A stretch of 64,000 bases of DNA from Acanthamoeba sp. SK_2022b (Eukaryota; Discosea; Longamoebia; Acanthamoebidae). The stretch lies in contig JANDJZ010000101.1 in the NCBI GenBank assembly GCA_027943245.1, positions 1-64,000 on the forward strand, read 5' to 3'. Both the position numbers and the translations under genes were made by a program. Shown here one piece after another: positions 30,215 through 42,012 of the stretch. The notes beneath the pieces were generated by a model, which saw only the letters and a program-made list of their open reading frames with translations, ran no database searches and was not told the origin of the DNA. Position 1 is the stretch's first letter; each line of letters starts with the position of its first letter.

Positions 30215-32672
30215 GAGTATGTGAAAGAGAAGAGTGGTAAGCGTGGATAAGAGGAGGAGGAGAAGTGATTCATGGGCGTACCCAGCAAAGCCACGAGGCT
30301 GTTGGAGTTGCAGGAAATCTGTCGCACCTTCGAGGTGACGCTCTCCTTGTAGAGCTTGCGCGCGCGATACTGGTGCTTCTCCTCTTGGTTCGTGTTGCCC
30401 AGCACCTATGGAAACGCAGGGTTCAATAGACCCGGCCATGGAGATCAGCGTCCACCGCCTCTACCGGCTCGCTCCCAGTGCAACTCAAGCCCGGCTGACT
30501 CACCTGATTGTAGCGCGTCCAAGCGTACTGCGGGGTTTCCTCGGCCTTGTCCTGCAGCACTTGCGTATAGAGCTCTTTGGCTGTGGGTTGTTGGGAAGGG
30601 GGGAGAACGTTGGTCAGCTCAGGAGGTGGCACTGTGCGCGTGCGGTCATCACGAGAAACGAGGCGCGCGGTACCGGTGATCATGGACACGAAGTTCTTGG
30701 AGGAGCAGAGGTCCGTGACCACCATGTCCTCCGTGCCTGCGATCACCTTGGCCGCGAACGGCTCGACCAGGCTGCCCTTGCAGCTCCAGGCCCAGTAGTA
30801 CGGCCTGCCGATCACTAGACGCGCAGAGATATGTGAGAGAAGGCAGAAAGAGAGGAGAAGGATAAGATGTGGGGGAGGGAGAGGGGAGACGCACTCGAGA
30901 CGGCGGCGATGTGGTTGCACGCCGTGCTGATGTTCTTGAACGTGATGCCGTGGAGCGTGCTCATTCTGACCAGCGTTGGACACGCCAGGTCCTGCACTTG
31001 GCAATCGTCCGCGATCGCGGTTTGGCCCCACGCCAGTATCTCTCCCCGATCTGCAGCACATACGACACACACCACACGACACAGCGCACACCACGGCGGC
31101 GGTTTGGTTGGGAGACAGATTAATGATCTCACGAGGTTGCTGCACGTACCGGTGAGGGCCACGGAGTGCCGTGGGCCGGTGGCGACCTTGGTGACGTGAT
31201 GGCGATAGATGCTCTGGATCAGCGTCGGGGCCGTGATGTCTTCCAGGGAGCCGTGTCCCAGCTTGCCGAACCTTCCACTGCCCCACGAGAACACACGACC
31301 TTCCTCTGCACACAAACGACCAAACAAGCAGTCGGCCAGTCAATCAATCGACCAATCAACAAACAAACAAACGGTTTGTGAAGGAGCGCGAACTGGTGAG
31401 GGCGAGGAAGTGGGACGAGCCGCAGCTGACGTCGACAACGGAGAAGTCCTTGAAAAGGAAGGGCCGATGGTGCAGCGTGCGGTTCCAGTCGCGGCCAAAC
31501 ATCCAGGCCCGCCCCTCGCGGCCGAGCTTCAGCGCGGCGGCGGCTGGCGGCAGCGGCGAGGAGGTGGAGGACGACAGGGAGGAGGGCGATGACGACGATG
31601 AGGAGGAGGATGACTCGCGCTCCACGAGGCGTATGTCGATGAACAGCACGGCGCCGCCGCCTCGGGGCAGCCACATGATCGACAGCGGGAGTCGCTCGTC
31701 GGCCATGGCGGCGGTGTCCGTTCCTTCGCCGCCAGCGTCCGCGCCCTTGGCGTCCATCTCGAGCGGCACGTAGCGCGGCCTCGCGTCACGCGACGAAGAC
31801 GAGAGTGAAGTGGCGCCGTGGTGGTCCTCGCCGCAGCAGGCCACAGCAGCGTCGTCGGCGTAGTCATGTTCGATGCCGTCGGGAATCTCGACACGCCATC
31901 GTTGGAGATCGATGCCTCCGTTGGTGTCAAGGGCGTGGATCAGCTGGCCGGCGGTGATGTAGTCGAAGCTCGATTCGTTGATGGAGACCTCCCTTTGCAG
32001 GGGGATAACAGCCTTGACGATCCGCCGCTTTCGCGTTTCTGGATGGACGAATCGAATGCTCACCTCTACGTCGAGGCTGGGCAGAGTGATGCGAGGCGAG
32101 AGAAGAGGATAGAGAGATGGGCCCATGGAGGTAGCCCTGACAGAGGAGGAAGGAGTAGGGGGAGAGGGATGTTGGGCTGGAGGCAACCCAGCGGCCACGT
32201 TGGATACGAGTTGCAAGTTGTGGTTGAGCCTATCATTTTGCAATTGGAGGTGCATGTGCTGGTGTTGATTGAAGCTGTTGCGGTGCTCAACGAGCGCAGT
32301 CGTGAGGGCGCTTGGCGAGAAGGGGAGAGGCAGTGCCTCGGCAGTGGACGATGAATGAGGAATGGGAATTGAATCTGAGGTGCTCGCATCGTCTACACAA
32401 CCCGATTTATCTTCATTCGAATTGGAATCTGATTCAGATTCAGTTGCCGCGGCAAGAGGCGCCGTTTCGCTCCCTACGCTTTCCACTCGTGTTCGCTTTA
32501 TCGGAGAGAAGGAGGCATCAGGAGGCTTGCCATGGGCGATATCCATAAGCTTCCGAATGTCCTCCTCCAAGGGCGAACGCGAGGTTCGGTCGGAACCGGA
32601 CGACATAGGGCCCGCCGAAGGAGACGGGTTCGAAGGAGCAGTCGCCTCCACCACCCCTTCTTCCTCTTTCAT
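26618..32672 (-). CDS. RCC1-repeat protein kinase with atypical DFD motif
   Basis: From the N-terminus: a basic/Ser-rich unstructured region of about 400 residues; RCC1-type blades (EEGRVFSWGSGRFGKLGHG, PRHSVALT, DRGEILAWGQ, later NHLIALSDTGLVYTCG, VDNHGALGHGKV); a beta-rich module (VSLEFKNRERQPGVYDDKLT then NQSKQELKLAIALCHR), Ig/MSP-like by look; then a kinase domain (LGRGASGATVYAC, FFAAKIM lysine, ENVVRLLAFDY, IIHRDLKSDN, DFDTSKIL, GWMAPEVF, WSFGMVLYE, DRPSTADIL). DFG is replaced by DFD; Asp and Lys are otherwise intact. Over twenty introns, three with long microsatellites. The GTG-initiated extension upstream of ATG 32672 is rejected. It could be two genes, but no stop or start separates RCC1 and kinase parts. 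The kinase is TKL-like. Confidence 0.72.
28686..28757 (+). repeat. CAT trinucleotide repeat, RCC1-kinase intron
   Basis: Twenty-four CAT units lie in an intron (sense GAT/ATG). Translated frames give His or Met runs, but the surrounding exon ends (IVNG and DTCHHF) splice across it. Confidence 0.95.
29271..29341 (+). repeat. GT repeat, RCC1-kinase intron
   Basis: Thirty-five GT units (CA on the sense strand) lie mid-intron between the YTPKLG exon and the following beta-rich module. Confidence 0.95.
30139..30212 (+). repeat. CA repeat at an RCC1-kinase 3' splice site
   Basis: Thirty-seven CA units (TG on the sense strand) end five nucleotides before the splice acceptor GATCCAG|AATCGG. Confidence 0.95.
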
Positions 32673-32925
32673 CCTTCTTCTCTTGGGTGCCAGGCGCTCC
32701 ACGACGAGAGCAGGTGGCTTCGTTGCGGTCCACGTAATACCAGCATCCCACTTAATTTATTAGCCTCAACACCAGCTTGAAATGCCGGCGCGTGCCCGCA
32801 TGTGCCGTTTTGGTAAACGCTGGCCGGTCAGGTTGCAGCTCCCTTCTCCCTCTCGCTCATGTACAGTTGTTGGCAACGGACAGCACTGCCCCCCCCCCCA
32901 CAGCGTAGGGGGGGCTGCCGGTCGA

Positions 32926-35702
32926 TCAGCAGCCACCGAAGCAGCCGACGCAGGTGCGGGGCTGCGGCATGCCGCCCTTGGCCACCAGCAGCCTCTCCTC
33001 GAGCGTCTGGCCCAGCAGGTCCTTGCGCGTTATGATGCCCACGGGCTGGTTGTTCTCGTTGACCACCGGCAGGTGTCGCAAGCCCATCGACCTGTGCGTC
33101 GCGTCGGCGATGTCAGTCGATGCTGGTGGAAGGAGGGGGCGGACGAGACGTGGGGCGGGTTATTGAACCTGAACAGGTTGTACGTGAAGCCCAGAGAGAA
33201 GTTCTCGGTTACGGTCAACGAGGAGGTGTTGATGTACGGCGAAAGGTCGATGTACTTGTCCAAATCCTCTTCTTGCACTGCAATCGACAGTAGGAGAAGC
33301 AGCAGGAGGAACCCATAAGCGAACGGGCCAGTATAGAAGCAAAGAGAGAAGGGGGAGGGAGGGGTTCTGATACCCGCTTCGAGGTATCGCGGGGACGTGA
33401 TCGAGACGGGCGACTTGTGCGATGTGTCCTCGTCCTGCCGCCGCCACGGGTTAGCCAAATGCAAGGAGGGCGGGAGCGGGTCCTGCCGGGGCAGGTCTCA
33501 CCTTCATGCTGCGGTAGTCCAGCACGGAGTTGATGTCGTGTTCGTTGGCCGAGAGAATCTCTGGATGTCGCAACAAAATCTCCAGCTGAGAGCGCAAAAT
33601 CATCCTGTGGGGGAGGAAGGGACAGAGAGCGCGAGTCGGGGGGGGGGGATGAGAGACAGCACGACGCAGCACGAGGGCTCCCGCGGGCAGGCCGCGACCG
33701 TACCCCTTGAACACGGCGTGCTGCTTGTCCTCCTCGTACTCGTCCTCCTCGTAACGACGTCTGTACGACCCCATTCCCTCTCCTCCGTTGGGTAACGCTC
33801 GTGCCCTGCTTCGCACTGTCAGAGCGCCAGCCTGTTGCGTGTGCGAGTGGCGTGGGGTCAGTGGGGTAACGGCGACGACATGAAGGCAATGGATGGCAGG
33901 ACGCTCGAGGAGGTCAAAGCGGAGACGCACGTCGGGTTCGAGGTCCAGCGTCCTCATGCGGACGCCTTCGGTGTCTTCGATGAGGTCCTCGATGGTCATG
34001 CTGCTGTTGAGAGTCACGCCGCTGCGCCTGTTGTTCAGATATCCGTTCTGCCCGTGGCCCTCGTCGTGGTCCTCCTTTTCCTTTTCCTTGATGTTGACCT
34101 CGATCTCGGTCATATTGAACCCCTCGAGCTGCGAGTCTTGGCGGCGCGGCGCAAAGGCCGAGGGTGAGGCCATGGGCGATGGCGGGCTCAAGCGATGCGT
34201 GCGCGCAAGCTTCTCCTGATTCCTCTGCTTTCGAATCCTGATACACGTGTGTGCGCGCGCGCAAAGTGAAGTGTTAAGAGCTGCACCGGTGTGCAGCATC
34301 CGTGCTGTGCGTGTGCGCTGGTCGTACTTGTTTCGGCTGTCGAGTATCATCTTGTCCTTGGGCGTGAGGACGACCGGGAAGGCGTGATGGCGGCAGGACA
34401 TCAACGTCTGCACGATGTTGCGGACCTTTTCCTTGTGGCGGAAGGTAACGACCGGGGCAGACATCACGTCCTTAGCCTTAAACGTATCGACGCCTGTCCC
34501 CATCCCCCCCGCGCGAAAAGGTTAAAGCAACCAAGTCGCGAGAGTGAAGCAACACCAGCGAGACGAACGTACCACTGACGACTGGATCGTTCTCCAAGAA
34601 CGGCACGCATCGCACCTCAAGAAGCGCGTGGTAGAGCGAGTGCGTGGCCGTGTCGGCGATGGACTTGGCGATCATCACCGCCAGCATGATGGGTAGGAGG
34701 AAATGGATGTCGTTGGACAGCTCGGTGACGATTACAGCGAGGGCTATGGTGAGCCGTGACACGCCTGCAAAGAAGGAGGCTGCCCCGATGAGCGCGAACA
34801 CGCCTGGGTCCATCCAACTGGCGGAGACGCCCAAGTAGTCTATCGTCGCCAAGCCTGAACCAACAGAAAACGCCACAACAGCAGATTAAACGCGTCAGCC
34901 AACCCATACGGCGCAGAGCCAAGCAAGCTTCAGGTTGGCGGGAAAGGTTCGAATGAACTGACCCACGATACGTCCAAGCGTGGCTCCGATGACGAGCATG
35001 GGCAATACAATGCCGCTCGAGATGGCCATGCCTACGGCGTGGCAGGCAGGTGGGGGGGGGGATGTGTAATAAGGTCAGCTCGCTGTTGAGCTCCTCAGCG
35101 AATGGTGGAAGGGTCAACGTACCAGAGGAGTAGCAGGCAAAGAAGAAGTAGATCGCCAGGAAGGCGCCCAGAGAGGAGTAGGAGAAGCGGTAGGCCGTGC
35201 CGCGCGAGAACAGGTGGCGGATGGCTTCGTCGCCCACGTTAAACATGAGCTGCGGGGAACAACAGTTGCAACGCACGCGTGAGCCAGCACGCCTGGCAAA
35301 AGAAGAAGAAGAAGAAGAGCGGTCGGAGACGTACCGTTGCGAGCGGGCTGTACTCGCCCTCGTTGTCACACGCATGCTTGACGAGCCGGTACTTGTCACT
35401 GTCGATGGGGTTCTCGGGCTTGGGCAGGCACGGGAAGGCCAGAGGGAGGAAGAGGCACAGCGACGAGAAGATGGCCACGACGATGCACGGTTCTGGTGTA
35501 CATTGGGAGGGGGGGGACGAACGGGTCAGTCGCCGGTGCCTGAACGCTGAAGCGGGAGAGACCAGCGCACCCAGCAGCCTCATCAACTTGTAGGGAACGA
35601 AGAAGCGATTCCTAAAGCGAGTGATCTTCAGGTTGAGGTACGTGAAGACCGTGCCCATGACCCCTCCGCAAATGCCAATGACGATGGAAGGAACCTGCCG
35701 AC

Positions 35703-35762
<60 letters not shown>

Positions 35763-37409
35763 ACAAGCCCTCAGGCACGTGCACACGAGGGGGGCTGCAG
35801 GTGGGGTGAAGCGGCGCCTTTGTTGTGAGTGGCGTACCATGGTGAGGATGTGCATCTCGATGTACTGGTTCACGGGAAACAGGATGGTCGACTCTTCGAT
35901 GAAGTAGCCGAAGCGCCCCTGATGAAAACGATCGTGGCAACTGCTGTGAGGAATGGGAGGAGAGGCGACGTGGAGAGAAAGCAGAAGAGGATGCACACCG
36001 TGGGGACCCACGCGATGAAGGCCGAGTTCAACAGCGAGGCGGCGAACGAAGCCATCAGGCAGCCGACAAAGATCATGTACGTCAACTTGTGGTTCCAGAA
36101 TGACGCCACCTCTTCCCTCACGAATAGCAAGCCACTGCGTGCGGGCAACCGGTCAGGCAAAGAGAGATGCAACCGAATTACTGCAAAGGGGGAGGGAGGC
36201 GCGAGCTTACCCGATGGGAGCACCGAATGCAGCCGACACGCCAGCGGCAGCGCCGCCAGTGATGAAGTCTCGACGATCTTGGGTGTTGCGGAAGCGCGTG
36301 AGGAAGGACGGGTTCCAGTTCAGCGTGCGCGAGCGGCCCTGCGTCAGGTTGCCTCCCACCATGGCGCCCATGTGAATCATGGGCCCCTCGGGTCCTGGCA
36401 CAGCAAAGCCAAGCGTGTCAGACTTGTCCCTTCAAGGCGATAGCCTAGGCTCGTCGCCGTGTTTTTGGCTGGAAAAAAAAACACGTCAACTGTTGGGGCG
36501 TAGGAGAGACTCACCCACAGGTAGGCCAGAGGCTATGGAGAGCACGCAGGAGACAAACTTGACCACGAGCGTTCGCACGTTGAAGATCTTGGGGAGATTG
36601 ACGCCGTTCAGGTACCCCATCACGTCCGGGATGCCCGATCCTCCTGCTGGCGGCTATGGAAGAAGAGAGTGGAAGGAGCAGCACGGTCAGATCTCCAAGG
36701 TGAGACGCGCGCGCGACTGACCTCTTGGAAGACAACGCACCTGCCAGTACACCACGAGGGCGCTAGCGCATAACACGGTCACGAGGCTGTAGCCCACAAA
36801 GGCCAGCCAAGCCAGAGGGTAGACCACGGCCTTATTGAGATCGTCTTGAGTGTCGAGAATCAGCTCTGCAGAGGTGGGGGGAAGTGGGAAGAGCGTGAGC
36901 GAGAGGAGGAGGTACTTGCAAGTGAAAGCATGAGCTAGGAGAGGGGGCCATGCGCAAGGGGTACCGGTGACTTTGAAGTGGCCCTCGGCGATGAGTTCGG
37001 TGGTCTGCTTGAGGAGGAACGCCACGAAACCGACGGCAGCACCCACAACGCAGAAGAGGAGCCACTTGGAGAGGTCCTTGCGTATGTACCACCACTTGGT
37101 CTTTTGCTGGAGGTACTTCTTGTAGATCTGCGAGTGGGGCACGTTGTAGTCCAAGCTCTCGTACTCGTTCATGCGCTCCTTTTCGGAGAAGGTGAAGTGG
37201 TGAGCCGCATTGCCGGGTCGCAGATCGCGATCGCCTTCCTCCGACGGGCCGAATCGTTTACGCAAGCCTCTCCTCATGCTGGAGAAGATACCTCCACCAC
37301 CTACTCCCGCAGAGCCCGCTCCTCCAGATCGGCCTATTGATCGTTCGCTGCTTGTCTGCCGCTCCTCCTCCAACAGCGAATCGCGAAATTCCTCATCCTC
37401 TTCCCTCAT
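32926..37409 (-). CDS. CLC-family chloride/proton exchanger with CBS domains
   Basis: The filter motifs are in order: [14 protein letters not shown] (Ser, Cl- type), [10 protein letters not shown] with the gating Glu, [12 protein letters not shown] whose second Glu matches the internal proton Glu of exchangers, and a [15 protein letters not shown] helix end. About ten TM segments are seen. The cytosolic part has two CBS modules ([20 protein letters not shown] and [20 protein letters not shown]) separated by a long charged insert. It resembles CLC-6/7 and plant vacuolar types, so an endolysosomal Cl-/H+ exchanger is the best guess. The tail ends CVGCFGGC, four cysteines in eight residues. The start is uncertain: ATG 37409 is the first in an open frame that extends upstream without ATG. 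Introns are many; one is CA-rich. Confidence 0.86.
35704..35761 (+). repeat. CA repeat at a CLC-gene 3' splice site
   Basis: Twenty-nine CA units (TG on the sense strand) end about eight nucleotides before the acceptor GTCGGCAG|GTTCC. Confidence 0.95.
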
Positions 37410-37874
37410 CCTCGTTAAATGGTCCCAACCGCTCACTTCTTCCAATTCAAAGACGTCGGCCGATCTCTCGCTCCTATGGCCCTCTCTCTTGTTTGGTCCA
37501 AAAAAGAATGACGTCGTGGCTGCTGCCGGGTCGGCTGCAGATCGGCGTGCAACCTACCTACCCCACAAGGTTATAGCGTTCGCGCTTGCTTCGCGCTCCA
37601 CCTAGTTTGTGTGATGTAGATGCGGGTCTTAGGCAATGCGGTGCATCCAAAGTCTCGAGCCCCTAAGTCTTACGGCTTGTGATCTTGTGGGCCACTTTTC
37701 CTTTGCTTTCCCTGCGGTGGAGGAAATTCCGCACATGGGCGGGTCTCTCTTACAGGAGGCATACGACGTGGCAGAGCAGAAAAGGGCGCCCTGAGGCAGC
37801 TCTGCCACCAAAAGCGGGAAGAGGAAACAACACAACGAAAGAACACGCGCGAGGTGTTGGGAGAGGGGCCAAAG
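37410..37874. promoter_or_regulatory. Divergent promoter region, CLC / LIM-RING genes
   Basis: A 465-nt spacer between divergent starts. An open frame without ATG extends from the CLC start to about 37560 and could be untranslated leader or an unrecognised first exon. No other gene seen. Confidence 0.4.
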
Positions 37875-40422
37875 ATGAAGTGTTTCACCTGTCGCAAAAA
37901 CATCCCCTTAGGCTCCTCCTGCTGGCCCATAACAAATCGCATAACCCAATTTCGCAACTCCAGCCCTCCAACGGTTTGCGATGACTGCTTCAAGTGTAGC
38001 GTCTGCCGCGTACAGCTGACGTTGGACAAGTACGGCGCTGTGGGAAAGGAACTTTTCTGTAGCGAGCACGAACCCCCAGCGAACAGCATCCTATGGAAGG
38101 ATGAATTAGCAGAATCTTCTTCCTCATCAGCTGTCACGTCCAGCCTCTTCTCCTTCTTCAACCCTGCCGCCCAAGCATCGACTCCTACGATCTCCCTCTC
38201 AGCAACTGCTCCCTCCTTTCCTTCTCCTTTTCTCACCTTCCCTTCGCCACCACCGGCAAGCACCAACCCACCCTCATCTCCCCGACTGCTCAGCCCTCGG
38301 CAGAGTGCCCCGAGCCCTGTTGCAGACCCCGCCGTGCGGTTTGCCTTCTCCTCGCCCCCCACCGGCAACACCGTGAGCAGCGCCGCCGCCACGGCCACAA
38401 CGCCGTCATCGGCAGGCTCCTCCCCCTCCCCCTCCAACGTCTTCACGGTCCCCTCTTTCACGCCGAGCGTCGCCGCTGGCTCATCAGCCGATGTCTCCGC
38501 TCGAGGCCCTAGGCTTCGAAGGAACAGCGGCACCGGCGGCGGCAGGAATCGCATATCGAGGACCATCAAAACGCCCTCCTCCTCCTCCTCAACGTCCACG
38601 CAGACGGCCGTGCCGCCGAGCCCGGCCACTTTCTCCTCCTCGCCCTTCCCCTCGAACCGCTCGTCCGTCTCCTACGCGGCCACCGCGACCCTACCCACCG
38701 GCTCTCCTGCGGCCACCTCTTCTTCGTCGTCTACATCGTCGTCGCTGTCCTCTCCTTCTTCGAGCGCCGCGGGATCGCCCAAGCAGCCCAGGCACCTCCG
38801 CGGGTCCTCTGAATCGGGCCACGCCGCCTTTGGCCGACTGGCTTCGGCCTCCGAGTCGCCCGCCTCTCCGGCGGCGGTGCCTCTGGCGCCGCATGTGCCT
38901 TCCGCCTCCTTGTTGACCGTGGCTACGCCGGGCTTGCCTCGGCAGACCTGGCCCCCGCCGGGCTTCCGCCCCCGTTCCGCCGATCCCGACCCCGACCCCG
39001 ATCCAGCGGTCCCAGTTGCGCCTTCGGGTGCGTCTCCCATTCCATGCCGCACAGGTACCGAGGAGGAACTCACAAAGCCACGCTATCTCCTCCTCCTCCT
39101 TCTTCTTCTGCCTCTTCTCAACCTCCCATGCAGGACCTGCCGACAATGGCGGTGCTGAGGCGGGCTCGTTGATTGACAAGCGAAAGAGACGGGCGAAGCG
39201 TCAAGTCCAGGCCTCGAGCGCCACAGTGCCGGAAATGATCGAGAACGGCGACATGGAAGCGTGCGCACACCGCTGCTTTGTTGTTGCCCGCGAATATTTG
39301 GGGGAGGGGATTTGGGGAGCAGTGGCACAAGTTGCTCACCTCCCCCGCTCTCACACGCGGGCCTCTGCGCGCGGGCGAACAGGCGGTTGAAGCAACTGGC
39401 CGCGCAGCTTGAGATGGTGCGCCTGGAAAAGGAGGAAGAGCTGGACGACGCGAGCGCCGATGACGGAGGCATGGCGCAGACCAAGGTAAACGATGAGGCC
39501 TCCCTTCTCTGTGTATGCGTATGGCCCATAGCGTTTGGCTCTGACTCTACGCGTGGGGCGTGCCGTGCGTGTTTGTTGTCCCCCCCCCCCCCAAAGGACG
39601 AGGAGATTGCTATGCTGCGGACCCGCCTCGGTGTCGCCTCACGAAAGGCCGAGCAAGCCGAGGCCCGCGCGAAGCAAGCCGAGGACAGGGCCGTGCGCTA
39701 CCAGGCCCACATCGAGGTGATGCAGCAGGTGGTCGACAACACCCTCAAGGCCCTGCACGACGTGGAGGCGGTGACGAGGGAGATGGGCAAGCTGCAGCGA
39801 GAGCTGGCGGGCGTGAAGGAGGAGCGAGCCGAAATCGCGGCCAGGGCCAAGGAGTACCTCGAGGTTGCCGAGCACATGACCAGGCGCGACCAGGAGCACA
39901 TCAAGGAGATCAACAAGCTCAAGGGCAATTTCTCGCCTCGGGACTACACGATCGAGGAGCTCATCCACATCGAGAACACTCTCGACGAGGGTATGCGTCT
40001 CTCCCCCCCAACCACTTGTCGAGGGCGGCTTCCCTCGCGTCACTCGATCGCGACTCACTCTCGCGCTCTCCGCGTCCCTCGCAGGCAAGCGGAAGGTGAG
40101 CGAGGTTCGCGTGGCCATGCAGGTGAGCGTAGAAGAGAAGAAGAAGAAGGAGTGTGTGCTGTGCTTCGACGAGCAGAAGGACACCCTCTTTGTTCCGTGC
40201 GGCCATCTCGCCTGCTGTCGCACGTACGTCATACCCTCCCTTTTCTTTGTGCTCTGTGAGTGCCCTGCTCCCCCCCCCCCCTCCCCGCCCAACCGTCAAG
40301 CGTTGGTCGAGCTCAGTCCACGCTCATGCCCTTGGTACACCAACAGGTGCAGCAAGCAGGTGTCCAAGTGTCCCATCTGTCGGAAGGCCATTTCTCACAC
40401 CGTCCCCGTCTATGACTGCTAA
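37875..40422 (+). CDS. LIM-like zinc finger plus C-terminal RING protein
   Basis: Residues 1-65 hold a LIM-type double finger: CFTC at the start, CDDCFKCSVC in the centre (second half of finger 1 joined to finger 2) and CSEH at the end. A long Ser/Pro/Thr-rich disordered region follows (about 300 residues), then a coiled coil from about 39600 to 39990 (RKAEQAEARAKQAEDRA, MGKLQRELAGVKEERAEI), and a C-terminal RING-HC finger: CVLCFDEQKD, VPCGHLACCRTC, KCPICRKAIS. The RING resembles IAP/MULAN-type C-terminal RINGs, so E3 ubiquitin ligase activity is likely. Fusion of LIM and RING is uncommon. About six introns, with C-homopolymers near two acceptors (39584, 40270). A clear ATG gives the start. 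Confidence 0.83.
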
Positions 40423-40684
40423 TGTGTGTATGCGGATGCGCACGCACAGGCGTGCCCTTCCCCGACAAGCGGCAACAATTACACATGCTCACACCTCCAC
40501 ACGCCGCTCTTCTCGCTCTTACTTGTGGGGGGGGGGGTTGGCGCGAAACTGAGTATTTATTCACTCCCTACAAGGTCTCCCTTCTCGCTGCCGTTGCTTG
40601 CTTGCTCGTATGCGCGGGCGACCTTCACGGAGGGCGACGGAGTGGAATCACATCAGCTCGGTCCAGGCCGGCAGCGGTCCGCTC

Positions 40685-41447
40685 TCAATGCTGCGCCCTG
40701 CCGCCGGTAGGGGCAAGGTTCTGGATGTGGGAGCGCAGCTGCCAGGCCCACTGCATGTGGCACCTCTCCAGCTCCAGGATGAGGTCCTCCACCGCCTTCA
40801 CGTTCAGCTCCCTCACCCTATCCCTGCAGAGCCCAACGTTACCGATGGCCAAGCAAGCCTGGAGAGGGAGGGAGGGAGGGAGGAGGGTACTTGTCCTTGC
40901 AGAGGTTCTGCATGATGGTCTCGTGGCCCTGCAGCAGGGTGGTGACCATGGCGTTGCAGTCGGGCCACTCGCCTTCCTACACGCCAGACACCGTGAGCGT
41001 GTGTGGAAGGAGTAGCCAGGCGAAGAGGGGGAGGCTGGCCAACGGCGAACCTTGGGGAGGTCGATCCTGGCCAGGCGAAGCTTCTCGGCCAGGGTGGGGA
41101 CCTTGAAGCCCAGGCCGCGGATGTGGCGCGCGACCTTGTCGTAGGCGATCGCCTGCTCCGTGCTCTGCTGCTTGAACAGCTCACACAGCATGTGGGCGCG
41201 AGGGCTGACCACGTTGTAGTGGTAGTTATCCGTGCGCAGACGCATGATCTCCTGGCAATGTACCACATGAGACACGCACGTTCACGCAGGTCAATGTGTG
41301 TAGGGCATGGCGGGGGAGGGTGAGCTTGGTAGGTACCACTTCGGATTCGATCCTGTTGAGGATGAAGGCGGTCTCGGAGAGGACCTTCTCGTCAAGGCCG
41401 ATGTTGGGCAGGATGGGCTCCCTCTGCACGGTGACTTGCGTGGCCAT
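40685..41447 (-). CDS. Dps/ferritin-like protein, copy A
   Basis: The protein begins MATQVTVQREPILPNIGLDE. The core is Dps-like: NYHYNVVSPRAHMLCELF, then about 15 residues further YDKVARHIRGLGFKVP, and a C-terminal helix VEDLILELERCHMQWAWQL like the DLLT..W segment of Dps. Aligned by eye to bacterial Dps, ferroxidase His51 is kept (NYHYN), His63 is Cys, Asp67 is Lys, Asp78 is kept and Glu82 is Arg. Iron oxidation is therefore doubtful; DNA binding or oligomer formation may remain. Five short exons with splice positions matching those of copy B. The ATG follows an untranslated A-rich leader. Dps proteins are common in bacteria and rare in eukaryotes. Confidence 0.75.
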
Positions 41448-42012
41448 GGTTGAAAGAAAAAGACTGGTGGTGATTGTTGTAGTTGTGCCTTTGTGGTGAA
41501 AAGGTGAAGAGTTAGGGAGAGGGACCGTCCGCTAATATATGCCACCATCGTTGAGGGTCGTGCAGAGGCTGACGAGATATCGTCGAACCCCACCTTGCGT
41601 GTTGTAAGCGTTTGTTCTTTAGAGTCGGTGGTTCCCGCAGAGGGATGAGTTAAAGTCGGTCCTTAAGCTAAACTTGCACGCCTGTGTTCAAAAGAGGAAA
41701 AGGCGTCGGCCAATGAGCAACTTGAGGGTAGCCAAGTCTGAAAACCAAACCGCTAATTCGTCCAAAATTAGGAGAGGCCTGCAGCCATCTTGGCCCCTGG
41801 TATGGAACGTCCGCGCCTATAGCATACACTGCGATAACCTGTGACACCCCTACGGTGAGCGGCTGCGCTTCGGCCCTACGCTGGGTGACTGTCAGGCGAC
41901 AATTCAAGTGGGCTTTGGGAAGGGACTTGTAGTAGCATAAATAGATGAGAAGTGCGTCTCTTGCGTACACGACCAACCAACAAGCAACCAACAATCTACA
42001 ACTTGAACTACA
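41448..42012. promoter_or_regulatory. Divergent promoter region between the two Dps-like genes
   Basis: A 565-nt spacer. Toward copy A there is a TATA-like atatatta at 41533-41540 (minus strand, about 86 nt before its ATG). Toward copy B there is cataaatag at about 41936-41944, about 69 nt before its ATG. The two sides show no obvious mirror symmetry, so the promoters are probably independent. Confidence 0.5.
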
